Shown here piece after piece: positions 45,049 to 53,114 of a stretch of DNA of 64,000 nucleotides; position 1 is the first letter of the stretch; every line of letters begins with the position of its first letter. The stretch covers positions 24,023-88,022 of the forward strand of contig CALEMP010000203.1 in NCBI GenBank assembly GCA_937910685.1. Reading direction: 5' to 3'. Both the position numbers and the translations under genes were made by a program. Below the pieces are notes generated by a model. It had not been told where the DNA came from. It searched no databases and saw nothing but the letters and a program-made list of their open reading frames with translations. Source of the stretch: an uncultured bacterium. GTDB lineage: Bacteria > Planctomycetota > UBA1135 > GCA-002686595.

Positions 45049-47331
45049 TCAGGGAAGGGGCACGGGGAGGGCTAGGGGCCCCAGCAGGGGTTTTCCGGAG
45101 GTGGCGGATGCCCCTCCCAAGATCTCAATCCGATGCCCCAGCAGCCATCCGCCCACCGGTGGCGGAAGCCTAAGACCAAGGGGATCTTCCAGCACGTTGA
45201 CCGAGTCGATGGTGTCGTCGAGCATCACACGCACGCGCCCCGCCACTGAACTCAGATCGATGGTGCCACCCTGTAATTCGATCACCAAGTCGTCCATGAC
45301 TCCCAGCCCACTCGAGGGCTGCATTCGTCCAAGGCGAAAGGGCTCGGGCCCTAGAGTCGCCGTGTTTCCCGGACTGAATCCACCCGCGAGCCCAAGGGGA
45401 CCCGCGTCCACAAGGGGATCTCCCAGAGCTGTGATCCCGATGCCCCTGAGGGCGGAGGTGGGTGTGGGGATCAGGTCATTTTCGATGGAGCCGGACGGGT
45501 ACCAAGCGAGGGATTGTGCCTGGGAGGCTGTGGGTGGTGCAGGGCTCAGGCTTGGGTTGCTGGATGAGGTAGAAGTTGCTTCTCTGGGGGTGCTGTCCCC
45601 GTTCCATTCGACGGTTGCTCCCGCTCCAAAATTAGGCGTGTCGAGAAGACTGAATCCTAGTCCAGTTCCAGCCGTGCGAACGATTTGGCCGGGAGCATTG
45701 TTGAAGAGGGGATCTCCATTGCTCGCCGCCGATCCAAAAGTACGCGCCGAAACCCATGGATCGGATTGCAGCCAGGCCGCGTTGTTGAGTTGGTAACCCG
45801 GTCGTGCGGCCTCGACCATTCCACCCCCGCTGTTGCCGATCAAAGCGCAGTGGCTTGTGCAGAGGGCAAATTGACCAAAGCTCGAGCGTGCTCCTGCACC
45901 GCGATTGGCTTGGGCCAGGCATCCGAGCAACGAAATAATCCCCGGCTGGGATTCACTCGTGAACAAGAATCCATCGCCACCATTTCCTTTGCTGCTGCTC
46001 GTCACAACTGACGCTCGGGCATGGCCATCGAGATCGATACTGACCCCCGCCATTTGATTGTCATAAGCCGAGACCGACTGAACCAAAATGTCGGCGGTCC
46101 AAAGGTCGTTCAGTTCGTAATCCCCATCGATCAGGCATCCTACCCGGCCATTTCCAGCAAACAGGCAGTTGCGCACTTGCACATCAAATGTTCCTCCGGG
46201 GGTGACATTGGGTCCATCCACAAACATGTCCAAATCGAGCCCGTCGGAGCCGTTGAAGGCAAAAGCGGAATTCACGATACGCACCTTAGCGGTGGTTCCA
46301 AGCGGGCAAAGCAACTTGTCGAATTGGCAGCCTTCCTGGCCGTTGAGGGTGGAGGTGCAGCCATCAATGGTCACATCCCATGCTCCCGCGATGGAGATGC
46401 CCTCTAGGTCGTTATTTTTTGCTTCGCAGGCAAGCAAGAGGCCATCCACGGGCGTGCTCGACCCCTCTGCGCGTAGGCGGAAACCGCGGTTGCAATTCGT
46501 GATCAAGATGCTGCGTAATTGGTGTTCATTCTCATCCACCAGGACTCCAGCCTGGGCTTCTCCGTTGCCATCGATGGTGAGTCCGTCGAGGCTAGATAGG
46601 AAACCTGTGACGACGTCAGGCAGCAAGGTTAGGATCGCGGGGACGTTTCCGTTTGCCGAGACGATGAGGGTTGGGTGCAGAGTGGAATTTCGCTCAGCCA
46701 ACTCAAATGTATGGGTGAACCCTCCAGACAATGCGAAGCCCTTGATGGGCACATTAGCAAGATCAACGAACGTGCCCTCTGCGGCCCACACGTTGACGTG
46801 AGTACTATTCGCCATGCCCGACGCGACCAGGCATGCGATGAACAAGCTCGGATAGGCCGAGTCAGGGCTCATACCGTTGGGGCTAGTGGCGGTGGATGCG
46901 GCGTCTGCATAGATCACGGTGCCGGTTGCGAACTGAACCCGGGATCCGGTTGGCTGCCAGAGGCCACTTTCACGTTGCACGAACAGTTGGGCTTGGAAGC
47001 GCTCTTGTTCTGCTAGGTCCGTCAGCAACACTCGGGGGTTGAAGGGGTCCAAGGCGACTCCTGTAACGCCCGAGAGATCCCCACCTAGGGGCACATGGCG
47101 CAGTTCAAAGTTCACTGCCGGGTCGAGGTTTCCTTCAATTCGCGCTTCAAGCAAGGCTTGGTCGCGTCCCGCAGCTACGGAGATCAGAGACGAGGAGAAG
47201 ACCTTGCTGGTTTCAATCGTCGGCGGCCCAACAGTAGGCCCCGGCGGCGGCGCGTTAAAACGAGAGCAGCCACACAGGAGAATCTGTGCAGCAACCAGCA
47301 GTAGAGTGGCTGGGATGGCTTTCATGGGCAT
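45049..47331 (-). CDS. Beta-helix lipoprotein (right-handed parallel beta-helix)
   Basis: ATG 47331 starts a 760-residue lipoprotein with lipobox ILLCGC. The centre has many short repeats typical of parallel beta-helices: DGLTIDGNGEAQAGVLVD, RSILITNCNRGFRLRAEG, DVTIDGCTSTLNGQEGC, VRIVNSAFAFNGSDGLDLD, VQVRNCLFAGNGRVGCLID. Such folds bind or act on polysaccharides. A Ser/Pro-rich linker (EATSTSSSNPSLSPAPPTAS) leads to a separate C-terminal domain. ATG 47325 is an alternative start. It lies upstream of the sigma-54 activator gene (46 bases) and downstream of the tandem repeat region. Confidence 0.8.
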   Translation of the reverse strand: MPMKAIPATLLLVAAQILLCGCSRFNAPPPGPTVGPPTIETSKVFSSSLISVAAGRDQALLEARIEGNLDPAVNFELRHVPLGGDLSGVTGVALDPFNPRVLLTDLAEQERFQAQLFVQRESGLWQPTGSRVQFATGTVIYADAASTATSPNGMSPDSAYPSLFIACLVASGMANSTHVNVWAAEGTFVDLANVPIKGFALSGGFTHTFELAERNSTLHPTLIVSANGNVPAILTLLPDVVTGFLSSLDGLTIDGNGEAQAGVLVDENEHQLRSILITNCNRGFRLRAEGSSTPVDGLLLACEAKNNDLEGISIAGAWDVTIDGCTSTLNGQEGCQFDKLLCPLGTTAKVRIVNSAFAFNGSDGLDLDMFVDGPNVTPGGTFDVQVRNCLFAGNGRVGCLIDGDYELNDLWTADILVQSVSAYDNQMAGVSIDLDGHARASVVTSSSKGNGGDGFLFTSESQPGIISLLGCLAQANRGAGARSSFGQFALCTSHCALIGNSGGGMVEAARPGYQLNNAAWLQSDPWVSARTFGSAASNGDPLFNNAPGQIVRTAGTGLGFSLLDTPNFGAGATVEWNGDSTPREATSTSSSNPSLSPAPPTASQAQSLAWYPSGSIENDLIPTPTSALRGIGITALGDPLVDAGPLGLAGGFSPGNTATLGPEPFRLGRMQPSSGLGVMDDLVIELQGGTIDLSSVAGRVRVMLDDTIDSVNVLEDPLGLRLPPPVGGWLLGHRIEILGGASATSGKPLLGPLALPVPLP

Positions 47332-47359
47332 CGGTCGCGTTCTGGGTGTCGTGTCGAGG

Positions 47360-47424
47360 ACTCCGCTTGCAGCGAGGATTCGACTGCGTGCGTGCATTGG
47401 ATCTAGAATAGGACCTCTCACTGG
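47360..47424. repeat. Partial, diverged copy of the 220-bp repeat
   Basis: This stretch resembles bases 47510-47575 of copy 1 (both have CCGCTTGCAGCG and CCTCTCACTGG) with an offset of about 150. It sits in the leader of the beta-helix lipoprotein, between its start and the first full copy. Confidence 0.5.
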
Positions 47425-47630
47425 GTCTTCTCAATTCTGTTGTCTCTCGGTCCGAGGAATCGGAATCCTGTCTGGCGAGGAATTCGGTCCGAGTTGGTAG
47501 GGGTGCGAGCCCCCGCTTGCAGCGGAGACTCGCGGTACGCTGTCCTGATTGTCTCTTAGCAGCCCCTCTCACTGGCTACATAGAGTCGCTATCAAGATCT
47601 GCGATTCTGAACGCCCGTTACAGGCGCCTT
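47424..47630. repeat. Tandem repeat copy 1 (220-bp period)
   Basis: From GGTCTTCTC to about 47630 this copy matches the next one shifted by 220 bases, with only two changes (TC to CT near 47471) in the first 165 bases and more afterwards. It contains a strong hairpin: CCGCT-TGC-AGCGG nested in GCGAG/CTCGC (47506-47532). On the minus strand its end encodes a stretch ending TLCSQ-stop, like the terminus of the next gene. The 457 bases between genes (47332-47788) consist almost entirely of this repeat material. Confidence 0.85.
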
Positions 47631-47643
47631 AGTCTAATCATTA

Positions 47644-47850
47644 GGTCTTCTCAATTCTGTTGTCTCTCGGTCCGAGGAATCGGAATCCTGCTTGGCGAGG
47701 AATTCGGTCCGAGTTGGTAGGGGTGCGAGCCCCCGCTTGCAGCGGAGACTCGCGGTACGCTGTCCTGATTGTCTCTTAGCAGCCCCTCTCACTGGCTACA
47801 TAGAGTCGCTACCAAGACGCGCGATTTTGAACGCCCTCTGCGGGCGCCTG
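47644..47850. repeat. Tandem repeat copy 2 (220-bp period)
   Basis: The second copy extends into the 3' end of the regulatory-like protein gene (stop at 47789), so the repeat unit includes that coding end plus its downstream sequence. It carries the same hairpin and the same CTCGGTCCGAG inverted repeat. Confidence 0.85.
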
Positions 47851-49336
47851 GGTCCAAGACCACTGCGCGAGCGCGTAGGGTCATACCTGCCATGGACGGA
47901 TCGGTTTGCATGGGCAGGGCAAGGGTTGCGGAACCAACCCCGGGAGCTCCGGGGGTACCGCTAAGTTGAACGATTGCGGGGGGGCCGAGCAGCAAGCTGC
48001 CTGTGGCTTGGCCTACCCCGACTGTCGAAGGACCGGAGTCGATTCCGACGCGTACGACCACGAGCGCACCGCCCAATCCCTGGGTGAGCGTGACACCCCA
48101 AGAGGTGTCACCCAGGGTAGGGCAGGCACCCGTGGTCATCAGTCGAGGGATGTGGCCGCCAGTGCCCGCCGTCCCGACGCCGCGGAGCGTGCCGCAGTTG
48201 CAATCGAGAAGTTGGACGTTGTGGACTAGGTCGCCTGTGACGACCACATCTAACTCGACAAGGGGTACTTCCGTGCCGGCAGGGCTTGGTGTGTAGATGA
48301 CAGTCAGGATGCCCGTCGAAACGACGACGGCGTACTGACCGTTGGAGTTGGAGTTGTCGGATCCGAGGGGGATTTCTGCTCCCGTGGACTGGTTAAAGAT
48401 GTCGAGGTCAACACCCGCGACCGCCTGGCCCGCAATGTTGGTGACGGTTCCCGAGAGAACCACACCAGAATCCAAGTTGACTTGACCCAGTAGCGTCGTT
48501 CCGACTACCGTTACGGGAGAAATCAGGATCCCCACTAGGCGGTCCACAAAGCGTGGTTCCACTTCAATTTCGAATGTGCCGGCAGGCAGGATTACATCGA
48601 CAAAGCCACCTGGATCGGTGTTGTCGCTGGGCGTGAAGACTTGCATGCCCGTGATAAGGTCCGTCACATCTAGGTCCGCGTTGAAGACCGGGGCGTTGGA
48701 TGAATCGAGAACCGTGAGTTCGGCCCAAAAACCGGCTTGCAGGTTGATCGTACCGAAGTTGTGGCTGGCTCCGAGATTGAGCAACTCGAATTGCTCCGGG
48801 GCCAAGAGACTTACAGTCAAGGTCTCCGGGCGAATCTGGAAGAAGATCTGCCCTTGGGGAGCAACCACCGAAAAGTGACCCAGAGCATCGGTTCCTTCCG
48901 ATGCGGGGATGTACTCACTTCCGTCCGCCAATTCGATGTCTAGGTTGACGCCCACTGCGGGCTGGCCGCTGGGCAGCAGAATTGTCCCGGTGAGTAGTCC
49001 GCCGGGGGTCAGGCTGATGTCACCGAGGTTCGCGGTGATGACCACAACCACATCGCTTATCGACTTAACAACGCTGACGGTCACGGGGGGAGGGGGGGGG
49101 ATGATCGTTACCTGGTAGAGCCCCGTGGGCACGGCGATGCTGAAGACGCCGAGGGCATTGGTACTGTCATTGGACAGCACCATGTCATTGCCCGTCACTT
49201 CGTCACGCATGTCGATGTTGCAGCCGGGAACTGGCTGGCCAGCAGCATCAAGGACGCGGCCGGTGACTACGTCTGCCTGGGCGGTGGCCGTCAGTAGGAC
49301 GGGAAGGAGGGGGAGGAGGAGGGTGGAGAGGCGCAT
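47789..49336 (-). CDS. Secreted protein with four carboxypeptidase-regulatory-like repeats
   Basis: The 515-residue protein has a signal peptide (LLLPLLPVLLTATAQA). Four repeats of about 90 residues follow, each with a G-x-V/L-x-(D/N)-x-x-G-x-x-(V/A) start, such as VTGRVLDAAGQPVPGC, LTGTILLPSGQPAVGV, AELTVLDSSNAPVFNA and LSGTVTNIAGQAVAGV. The last about 125 residues (from CNCGTLRG) form a different, Gly/Leu-rich domain that resembles C-terminal domains I associate with extracellular proteins of some Planctomycetota. It should be transcribed from the minus-strand sigma-54 promoter 105 bases upstream. Its 3' end is part of the tandem repeat. Confidence 0.75.
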   Translation of the reverse strand: MRLSTLLLPLLPVLLTATAQADVVTGRVLDAAGQPVPGCNIDMRDEVTGNDMVLSNDSTNALGVFSIAVPTGLYQVTIIPPPPPVTVSVVKSISDVVVVITANLGDISLTPGGLLTGTILLPSGQPAVGVNLDIELADGSEYIPASEGTDALGHFSVVAPQGQIFFQIRPETLTVSLLAPEQFELLNLGASHNFGTINLQAGFWAELTVLDSSNAPVFNADLDVTDLITGMQVFTPSDNTDPGGFVDVILPAGTFEIEVEPRFVDRLVGILISPVTVVGTTLLGQVNLDSGVVLSGTVTNIAGQAVAGVDLDIFNQSTGAEIPLGSDNSNSNGQYAVVVSTGILTVIYTPSPAGTEVPLVELDVVVTGDLVHNVQLLDCNCGTLRGVGTAGTGGHIPRLMTTGACPTLGDTSWGVTLTQGLGGALVVVRVGIDSGPSTVGVGQATGSLLLGPPAIVQLSGTPGAPGVGSATLALPMQTDPSMAGMTLRARAVVLDPGARRGRSKSRVLVATLCSQ

Positions 49337-49440
49337 GGGAGTAGGTGGTCTGAGTCTTGGCTTTATCGGGGAGGCATCTGTTCGCGGTGGATGGAACAGG
49401 TGCCGGGCATGAGGGTTACCCCGACCGGATCAGATAGGAT

Positions 49441-49455
49441 GCAAGACCCGTGCCA
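49441..49455 (-). promoter_or_regulatory. Sigma-54 promoter, leftward
   Basis: On the minus strand the sequence is TGGCACGGGTCTTGC followed by A: a full match to TGGCACG-N4-TTGCW, with exactly ten bases between the GG and GC. Transcription would begin near 49430, about 94 bases before the regulatory-like protein gene, and could continue into the beta-helix lipoprotein and activator genes. Confidence 0.85.
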
Positions 49456-49504
49456 GCCAAGCCTGGGCTACGAGAATGGGCTATGCCTAGATTTGGTGTG
49501 TATT

Positions 49505-49531
49505 TTTCGGGCACGAAATCCGTAATTCGGA
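49505..49531. promoter_or_regulatory. Candidate activator-binding site between the sigma-54 promoters
   Basis: Two adjacent inverted repeats, TTTCG-GGCA-CGAAA (49505-49518) and TCCG-TAATT-CGGA (49519-49531), lie about 80-95 bases upstream of both predicted transcription starts. That distance suits an upstream activating sequence for a Fis-type sigma-54 activator. Not a known motif; inference from position and symmetry. Confidence 0.4.
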
Positions 49532-49574
49532 CAGTCGGGATGCGCAGACCCCCCTTCTGGGCCGGTGGGGCGCT

Positions 49575-49589
49575 TGGCACGGGCCTTGC
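49575..49589 (+). promoter_or_regulatory. Sigma-54 promoter, rightward
   Basis: TGGCACGGGCCTTGC is a full match to TGGCACG-N4-TTGC, with ten bases between GG and GC. Transcription would begin near 49601, giving a leader of about 18 bases before ATG 49619 of the glycosyltransferase gene that opens the operon. Confidence 0.88.
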
Positions 49590-49618
49590 CCTTATGTGTC
49601 CAGTCAAGAAGGTCCCGC

Positions 49619-50836
49619 ATGTCGAATATTCGCCCCCACAGCCCCAACAGCCCCACAAGAGGCCCCCGGATCATGCTCTACGGCCATGATTCCTTCGGGC
49701 TCGGGCACCTCCGTCGTTGCTTGACCCTGGCCGAAAGTCTGCGCTCCCGACTTCCGGACGCCTCGATCCTGATCGTGACCGGATCCCCCTGCGCGACCCA
49801 GTTCCCCGTTCCGGATGGTGTGGACGTGCTCAAATTGCCGTCCGTGACCAAGGAAGGGGGGCGCTATGTGTCCCTGCGCCTCGGCTTTGGACTGGAGAAC
49901 ATGTTGCGCCTGCGCTCCCAGACGATTTTGGCCGCATTCGATGCCTTTGAGCCGGACCTCCTCCTGGTGGACCACACCCCGGTCGGTATGTGCGGTGAGC
50001 TGAACAAGACTTTGGCATCTGCCAAGGAACAAGGTATCCCCTGCATTCTCGGCCTGCGTGATGTGATCGACTCGCCCCTCCATGTGGCTCGTGAATGGAG
50101 TCACCCGAACATCCGGAAGGCCCTTGCTGAATCCTATGAGGAGGTACTGGTCTACGGCGATCCGCGCGTCTTCGACATGCGCCGCGAGTATCCTGTGCCC
50201 CCGGAGTTGCGGGAGCGCGTGCACCATGTGGGCTATGTGGTGCGGCCGGCTGTTGAACAGAAATCATCCGGAAAAACGCCTGAAGTCCTGGTCACAACCG
50301 GTGGTGGCGGAGACGGCCTCGACCGCATCGAGGCCTACCTGCGCTCACTGGTGGGTCGCAAGGTTGCTTGGAAATCCCGTGTGGTGATTGGTCCCCTGGC
50401 GGACGACGCCCGCGCACAGGCTGCGGAGTCTTTGGCTGCTAAAATCGAAGGGGTCAGCATCACTCGTTTTGATCCCCATCTGCGAGAGCACATTGCCCAG
50501 GCGGACGCGGTGGTGGCCATGGCTGGCTACAACACCTGCGCCGAGATCCTGGCATCGGGAACCCCCGCAGTGTTGCTCCCACGCACCACGCCTCGGCGCG
50601 AGCAATTCGTGCGCGCCACACGCCTCAGGTCCTTTGGCGTGGCTGAGTGCCTCGTGCGCAGTGGCTTGACCCGCATTCCAGAGACGGTGAATAAGCTGCT
50701 TGAGGCTGGGGTTCGCCCCGAACTACGGGTGGATATGGGCGGAGCCGACCGTACCGCGGATATCGTTGCCAAGATGTTGGGCGCGGGGGTTTCTTCTGAA
50801 TCCATCTCCCCTGGAGGTAAGGCATGCAGCCAGTAA
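49619..50836 (+). CDS. Glycosyltransferase, MurG/COG4671-like (GT-B fold)
   Basis: ATG 49619 gives 405 residues; the upstream open frame precedes the sigma-54 promoter and is not translated. The N-terminus IMLYGHDSFGLGHLRRCLTLAESL and the C-terminal donor-site region (VVAMAGYNTCAEILASGTPAVLLPR) are typical of GT-B glycosyltransferases of the MurG/COG4671 type, which often use UDP-GlcNAc or similar donors. It opens the rightward operon and overlaps the next gene by 13 bases. Confidence 0.85.
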   Translation: MSNIRPHSPNSPTRGPRIMLYGHDSFGLGHLRRCLTLAESLRSRLPDASILIVTGSPCATQFPVPDGVDVLKLPSVTKEGGRYVSLRLGFGLENMLRLRSQTILAAFDAFEPDLLLVDHTPVGMCGELNKTLASAKEQGIPCILGLRDVIDSPLHVAREWSHPNIRKALAESYEEVLVYGDPRVFDMRREYPVPPELRERVHHVGYVVRPAVEQKSSGKTPEVLVTTGGGGDGLDRIEAYLRSLVGRKVAWKSRVVIGPLADDARAQAAESLAAKIEGVSITRFDPHLREHIAQADAVVAMAGYNTCAEILASGTPAVLLPRTTPRREQFVRATRLRSFGVAECLVRSGLTRIPETVNKLLEAGVRPELRVDMGGADRTADIVAKMLGAGVSSESISPGGKACSQ

Positions 50837-52047
50837 TCGGGTATCTGCTCAAGAAATTCCCCCGGCTTTCAGAGACCTTCATTCTGAACGAAATCCTCCA
50901 GCAGGAGGCTCTCGGTACGGATCTTGTGATCCTATCGCGCAAGACGCCCGATGATGAGCCCAAGCACCCGGCTCTGGATGGACTGCGTGCACCCATCGAG
51001 ATCATGCCCTCCACTTCGGGCCTTGATCCCTGGTCACTCCTGTTTACCGAGGGCAGTGACTTGCTGGAACGGCTGGGACCGATTGTTCGTGATCTGGGTC
51101 CCTATGGCCATCCGCGTTTCGGGAAGCTGGTTGGGGAAGCCCTCTATCTCCACGGCCGGGTGCGCGAGCTCGGGATCACCCACATTCACACTCACTTCGC
51201 CACGGACTCGGCGGTGGTGGCGCACCTTCTTCACCGCCTTGGCGGACCGACCTACAGCATTACCGCCCACGCCAAAGACATCTATCGATCGACGATCAAT
51301 CCCGAGTTTCTCTCGGGCATCGTTGCGGGCTCAGAGTTCACCACCACCGTGTGTGAGGCGAATCTAGAGCATCTGAATTTATTCTTGGACGAGAGTGCCC
51401 GGCCGAAACTCCGCAAGTTGTTCAATGGCATTAATCTCTCCGAGTTCGTCCCGCCAGCTGCTCCGCGTGAGCAGGACGTGATCCTCAGCGTAGGCCGCTT
51501 GGTCGAAAAGAAAGGTCTCGATGTGCTGATCCGGGCCATGGTGGGTGTGGTGAAGAAACGCCCCGAAGCCCATTGCGTGATCGTCGGTGACGGTGAAGAA
51601 CGAGAATGCCTCGAGGCCCTGATTGAAGAGTTGGGCATGGGTTCACACATACAGCTCACCGGCGCCTTGCACCAGGGACAGGTCCACGCCCACATGCAGT
51701 CCGCCACGGTTTTTGCCTTACCCTGCCGCATCGGCGAAGATGGCAACCGCGATGCTCTGCCCACGGTTCTGCTGGAATCCATTGCAACTGGATTGCCCTG
51801 TATCTCTACCCCCGTGACGGGCATCCCGGAGATTCTCGATCAAGGCAAGGCCGGCCGAATCATTCCCATCGATGACGTGCAGGCGCTTGAGGAAAACCTA
51901 TTGGACTTGCTCGATCATCCAGAGAAGAGGGAAGAAATCGCTCGCGCCGGTATCGCACATGCGGCAAAGCACTTTGACGGTCGCGCCGTTGCAAAAGTCC
52001 TCAACGACTGGCACCGGGCTGTGATCAAAAAGGTGTCGGTTGCATGA
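50824..52047 (+). CDS. Glycosyltransferase family 4
   Basis: The 407-residue GT-B enzyme has YLLKKFPRLSETFILNEI at the N-terminus, a central ILSVGRLVEKKGLDVLIRAM segment, and the C-terminal donor site with ALPTVLLESIATGLPCISTPVTGIPEI. The lack of membrane helices suggests a cytoplasmic enzyme adding sugars to a polysaccharide or lipid-linked intermediate. Acceptor and donor cannot be told. It overlaps the following gene by the ATGA arrangement. Confidence 0.93.
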   Translation: MQPVIGYLLKKFPRLSETFILNEILQQEALGTDLVILSRKTPDDEPKHPALDGLRAPIEIMPSTSGLDPWSLLFTEGSDLLERLGPIVRDLGPYGHPRFGKLVGEALYLHGRVRELGITHIHTHFATDSAVVAHLLHRLGGPTYSITAHAKDIYRSTINPEFLSGIVAGSEFTTTVCEANLEHLNLFLDESARPKLRKLFNGINLSEFVPPAAPREQDVILSVGRLVEKKGLDVLIRAMVGVVKKRPEAHCVIVGDGEERECLEALIEELGMGSHIQLTGALHQGQVHAHMQSATVFALPCRIGEDGNRDALPTVLLESIATGLPCISTPVTGIPEILDQGKAGRIIPIDDVQALEENLLDLLDHPEKREEIARAGIAHAAKHFDGRAVAKVLNDWHRAVIKKVSVA

Positions 52048-53114
52048 AAGTAGCGATTGTTCATCAGGATCCGGGCATTCGGGAAGGCCGGGAAAAGGGC
52101 GCCGCAGTGCACATCGCTAGCTTGCGCGAGGCGTTCACCGCCAATGGTGCGGAGGTGCACTTGATTGAGGAGCCCGATGGGGATGATGCCATCCGGAAAC
52201 TCATGGCTAAAGGCCCTTTTGACATGGTCTACGAGCGTTTCTCCCTGGGCACCGGGCCGATTGCTGCATGGGCCAAGAGTGAGGGAATTGCCTATGGGCT
52301 CGAAGTGAACTCGCCCATGGATATCGAGGAGGCGACTTATCGCGGCGGGGCGATTGATCCCGCGCTCCGCGAAGGATGGCGAGCGGCCTTCCACAGCGCG
52401 AAGTTGGTAGCGGTTGTTTCTCAACCATTGGTTGACTATGTCACCGAACTTGGAGCATCACCCGGGGTCGTGCGTGTGATCTCCAATGGTGTGGATCTTT
52501 CTGTGTTCGCGCCCCTGACCGATCGTGCTCAAGCCCGTGAAGAGCTCGACCTTTCCCCTGGGCAAATTGCTATCGCATTCCACGGGCGGCTGCGTCCGTG
52601 GCATGACTTACCCCTGCTGGCTCGTGCGGTGCGCCGGGCGCGTAACAACGGAGCGGACTTAGTCTTGGTCTGTATCGGCCGTGGAGAATTCGCAGAGGCC
52701 GCCGGAGATGTGTTGCCACCCGAGGCCCTCCGGATCTCGGGCTGGTCTGATAAGCACGGCGTAGCCCGCAAGGTAGGCGCGTGCGACCTGGTAGCCCTTT
52801 CCCACTCCAATGAGGATGCAACTTGGTTCTCGCCCCTTAAGTTGCGCGAAGCCATGGCCCAAGGCTTGGTGCCTATCGTGCCCGCCTTAGGGGATTTGCC
52901 CGATGCGGTCTTGAGCGGCCGCGCGGGATTGCTCTACTTGCCGGGAGACGAGGAGTCTCTAGCGGCGGGTCTCTATGAGCTTGCCAAAGATCAAAGTCTG
53001 CGAGAAAACTTCGCAGAGGTTGCGATGAAGGAGGCCAAACGGCACGATTGGACCGTGGTAGCCTCTAGGATTTTGACCGCTCTGGGGGGGACTCCCGCGT
53101 GCGAGCGTTCTTGA
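52044..53114 (+). CDS. Glycosyltransferase family 4
   Basis: The 356-residue protein is a second GT4-type enzyme: N-terminal MKVAIVHQDPGIREGREKGAAVH, acceptor-side region, and C-terminal GRLRPWHDLPLLARAV with WFSPLKLREAMAQGLVPIVPALGDLPD at the donor site (an EAMAxG-type glutamate). It starts within the stop of the upstream gene (ATGA) and overlaps the ABC exporter gene by 16 bases. Confidence 0.88.
   Translation: MKVAIVHQDPGIREGREKGAAVHIASLREAFTANGAEVHLIEEPDGDDAIRKLMAKGPFDMVYERFSLGTGPIAAWAKSEGIAYGLEVNSPMDIEEATYRGGAIDPALREGWRAAFHSAKLVAVVSQPLVDYVTELGASPGVVRVISNGVDLSVFAPLTDRAQAREELDLSPGQIAIAFHGRLRPWHDLPLLARAVRRARNNGADLVLVCIGRGEFAEAAGDVLPPEALRISGWSDKHGVARKVGACDLVALSHSNEDATWFSPLKLREAMAQGLVPIVPALGDLPDAVLSGRAGLLYLPGDEESLAAGLYELAKDQSLRENFAEVAMKEAKRHDWTVVASRILTALGGTPACERS

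Noticed and set aside
47517..47964. Two similar plus-strand ORFs (starting near 47517 and 47692) with a shared LAVRCPDCLLAAPLTGYIES segment
   Set aside because: They are translations of the tandem repeat itself, opposite the end of the regulatory-like gene. Similarity comes from the DNA duplication, and there is no start signal.
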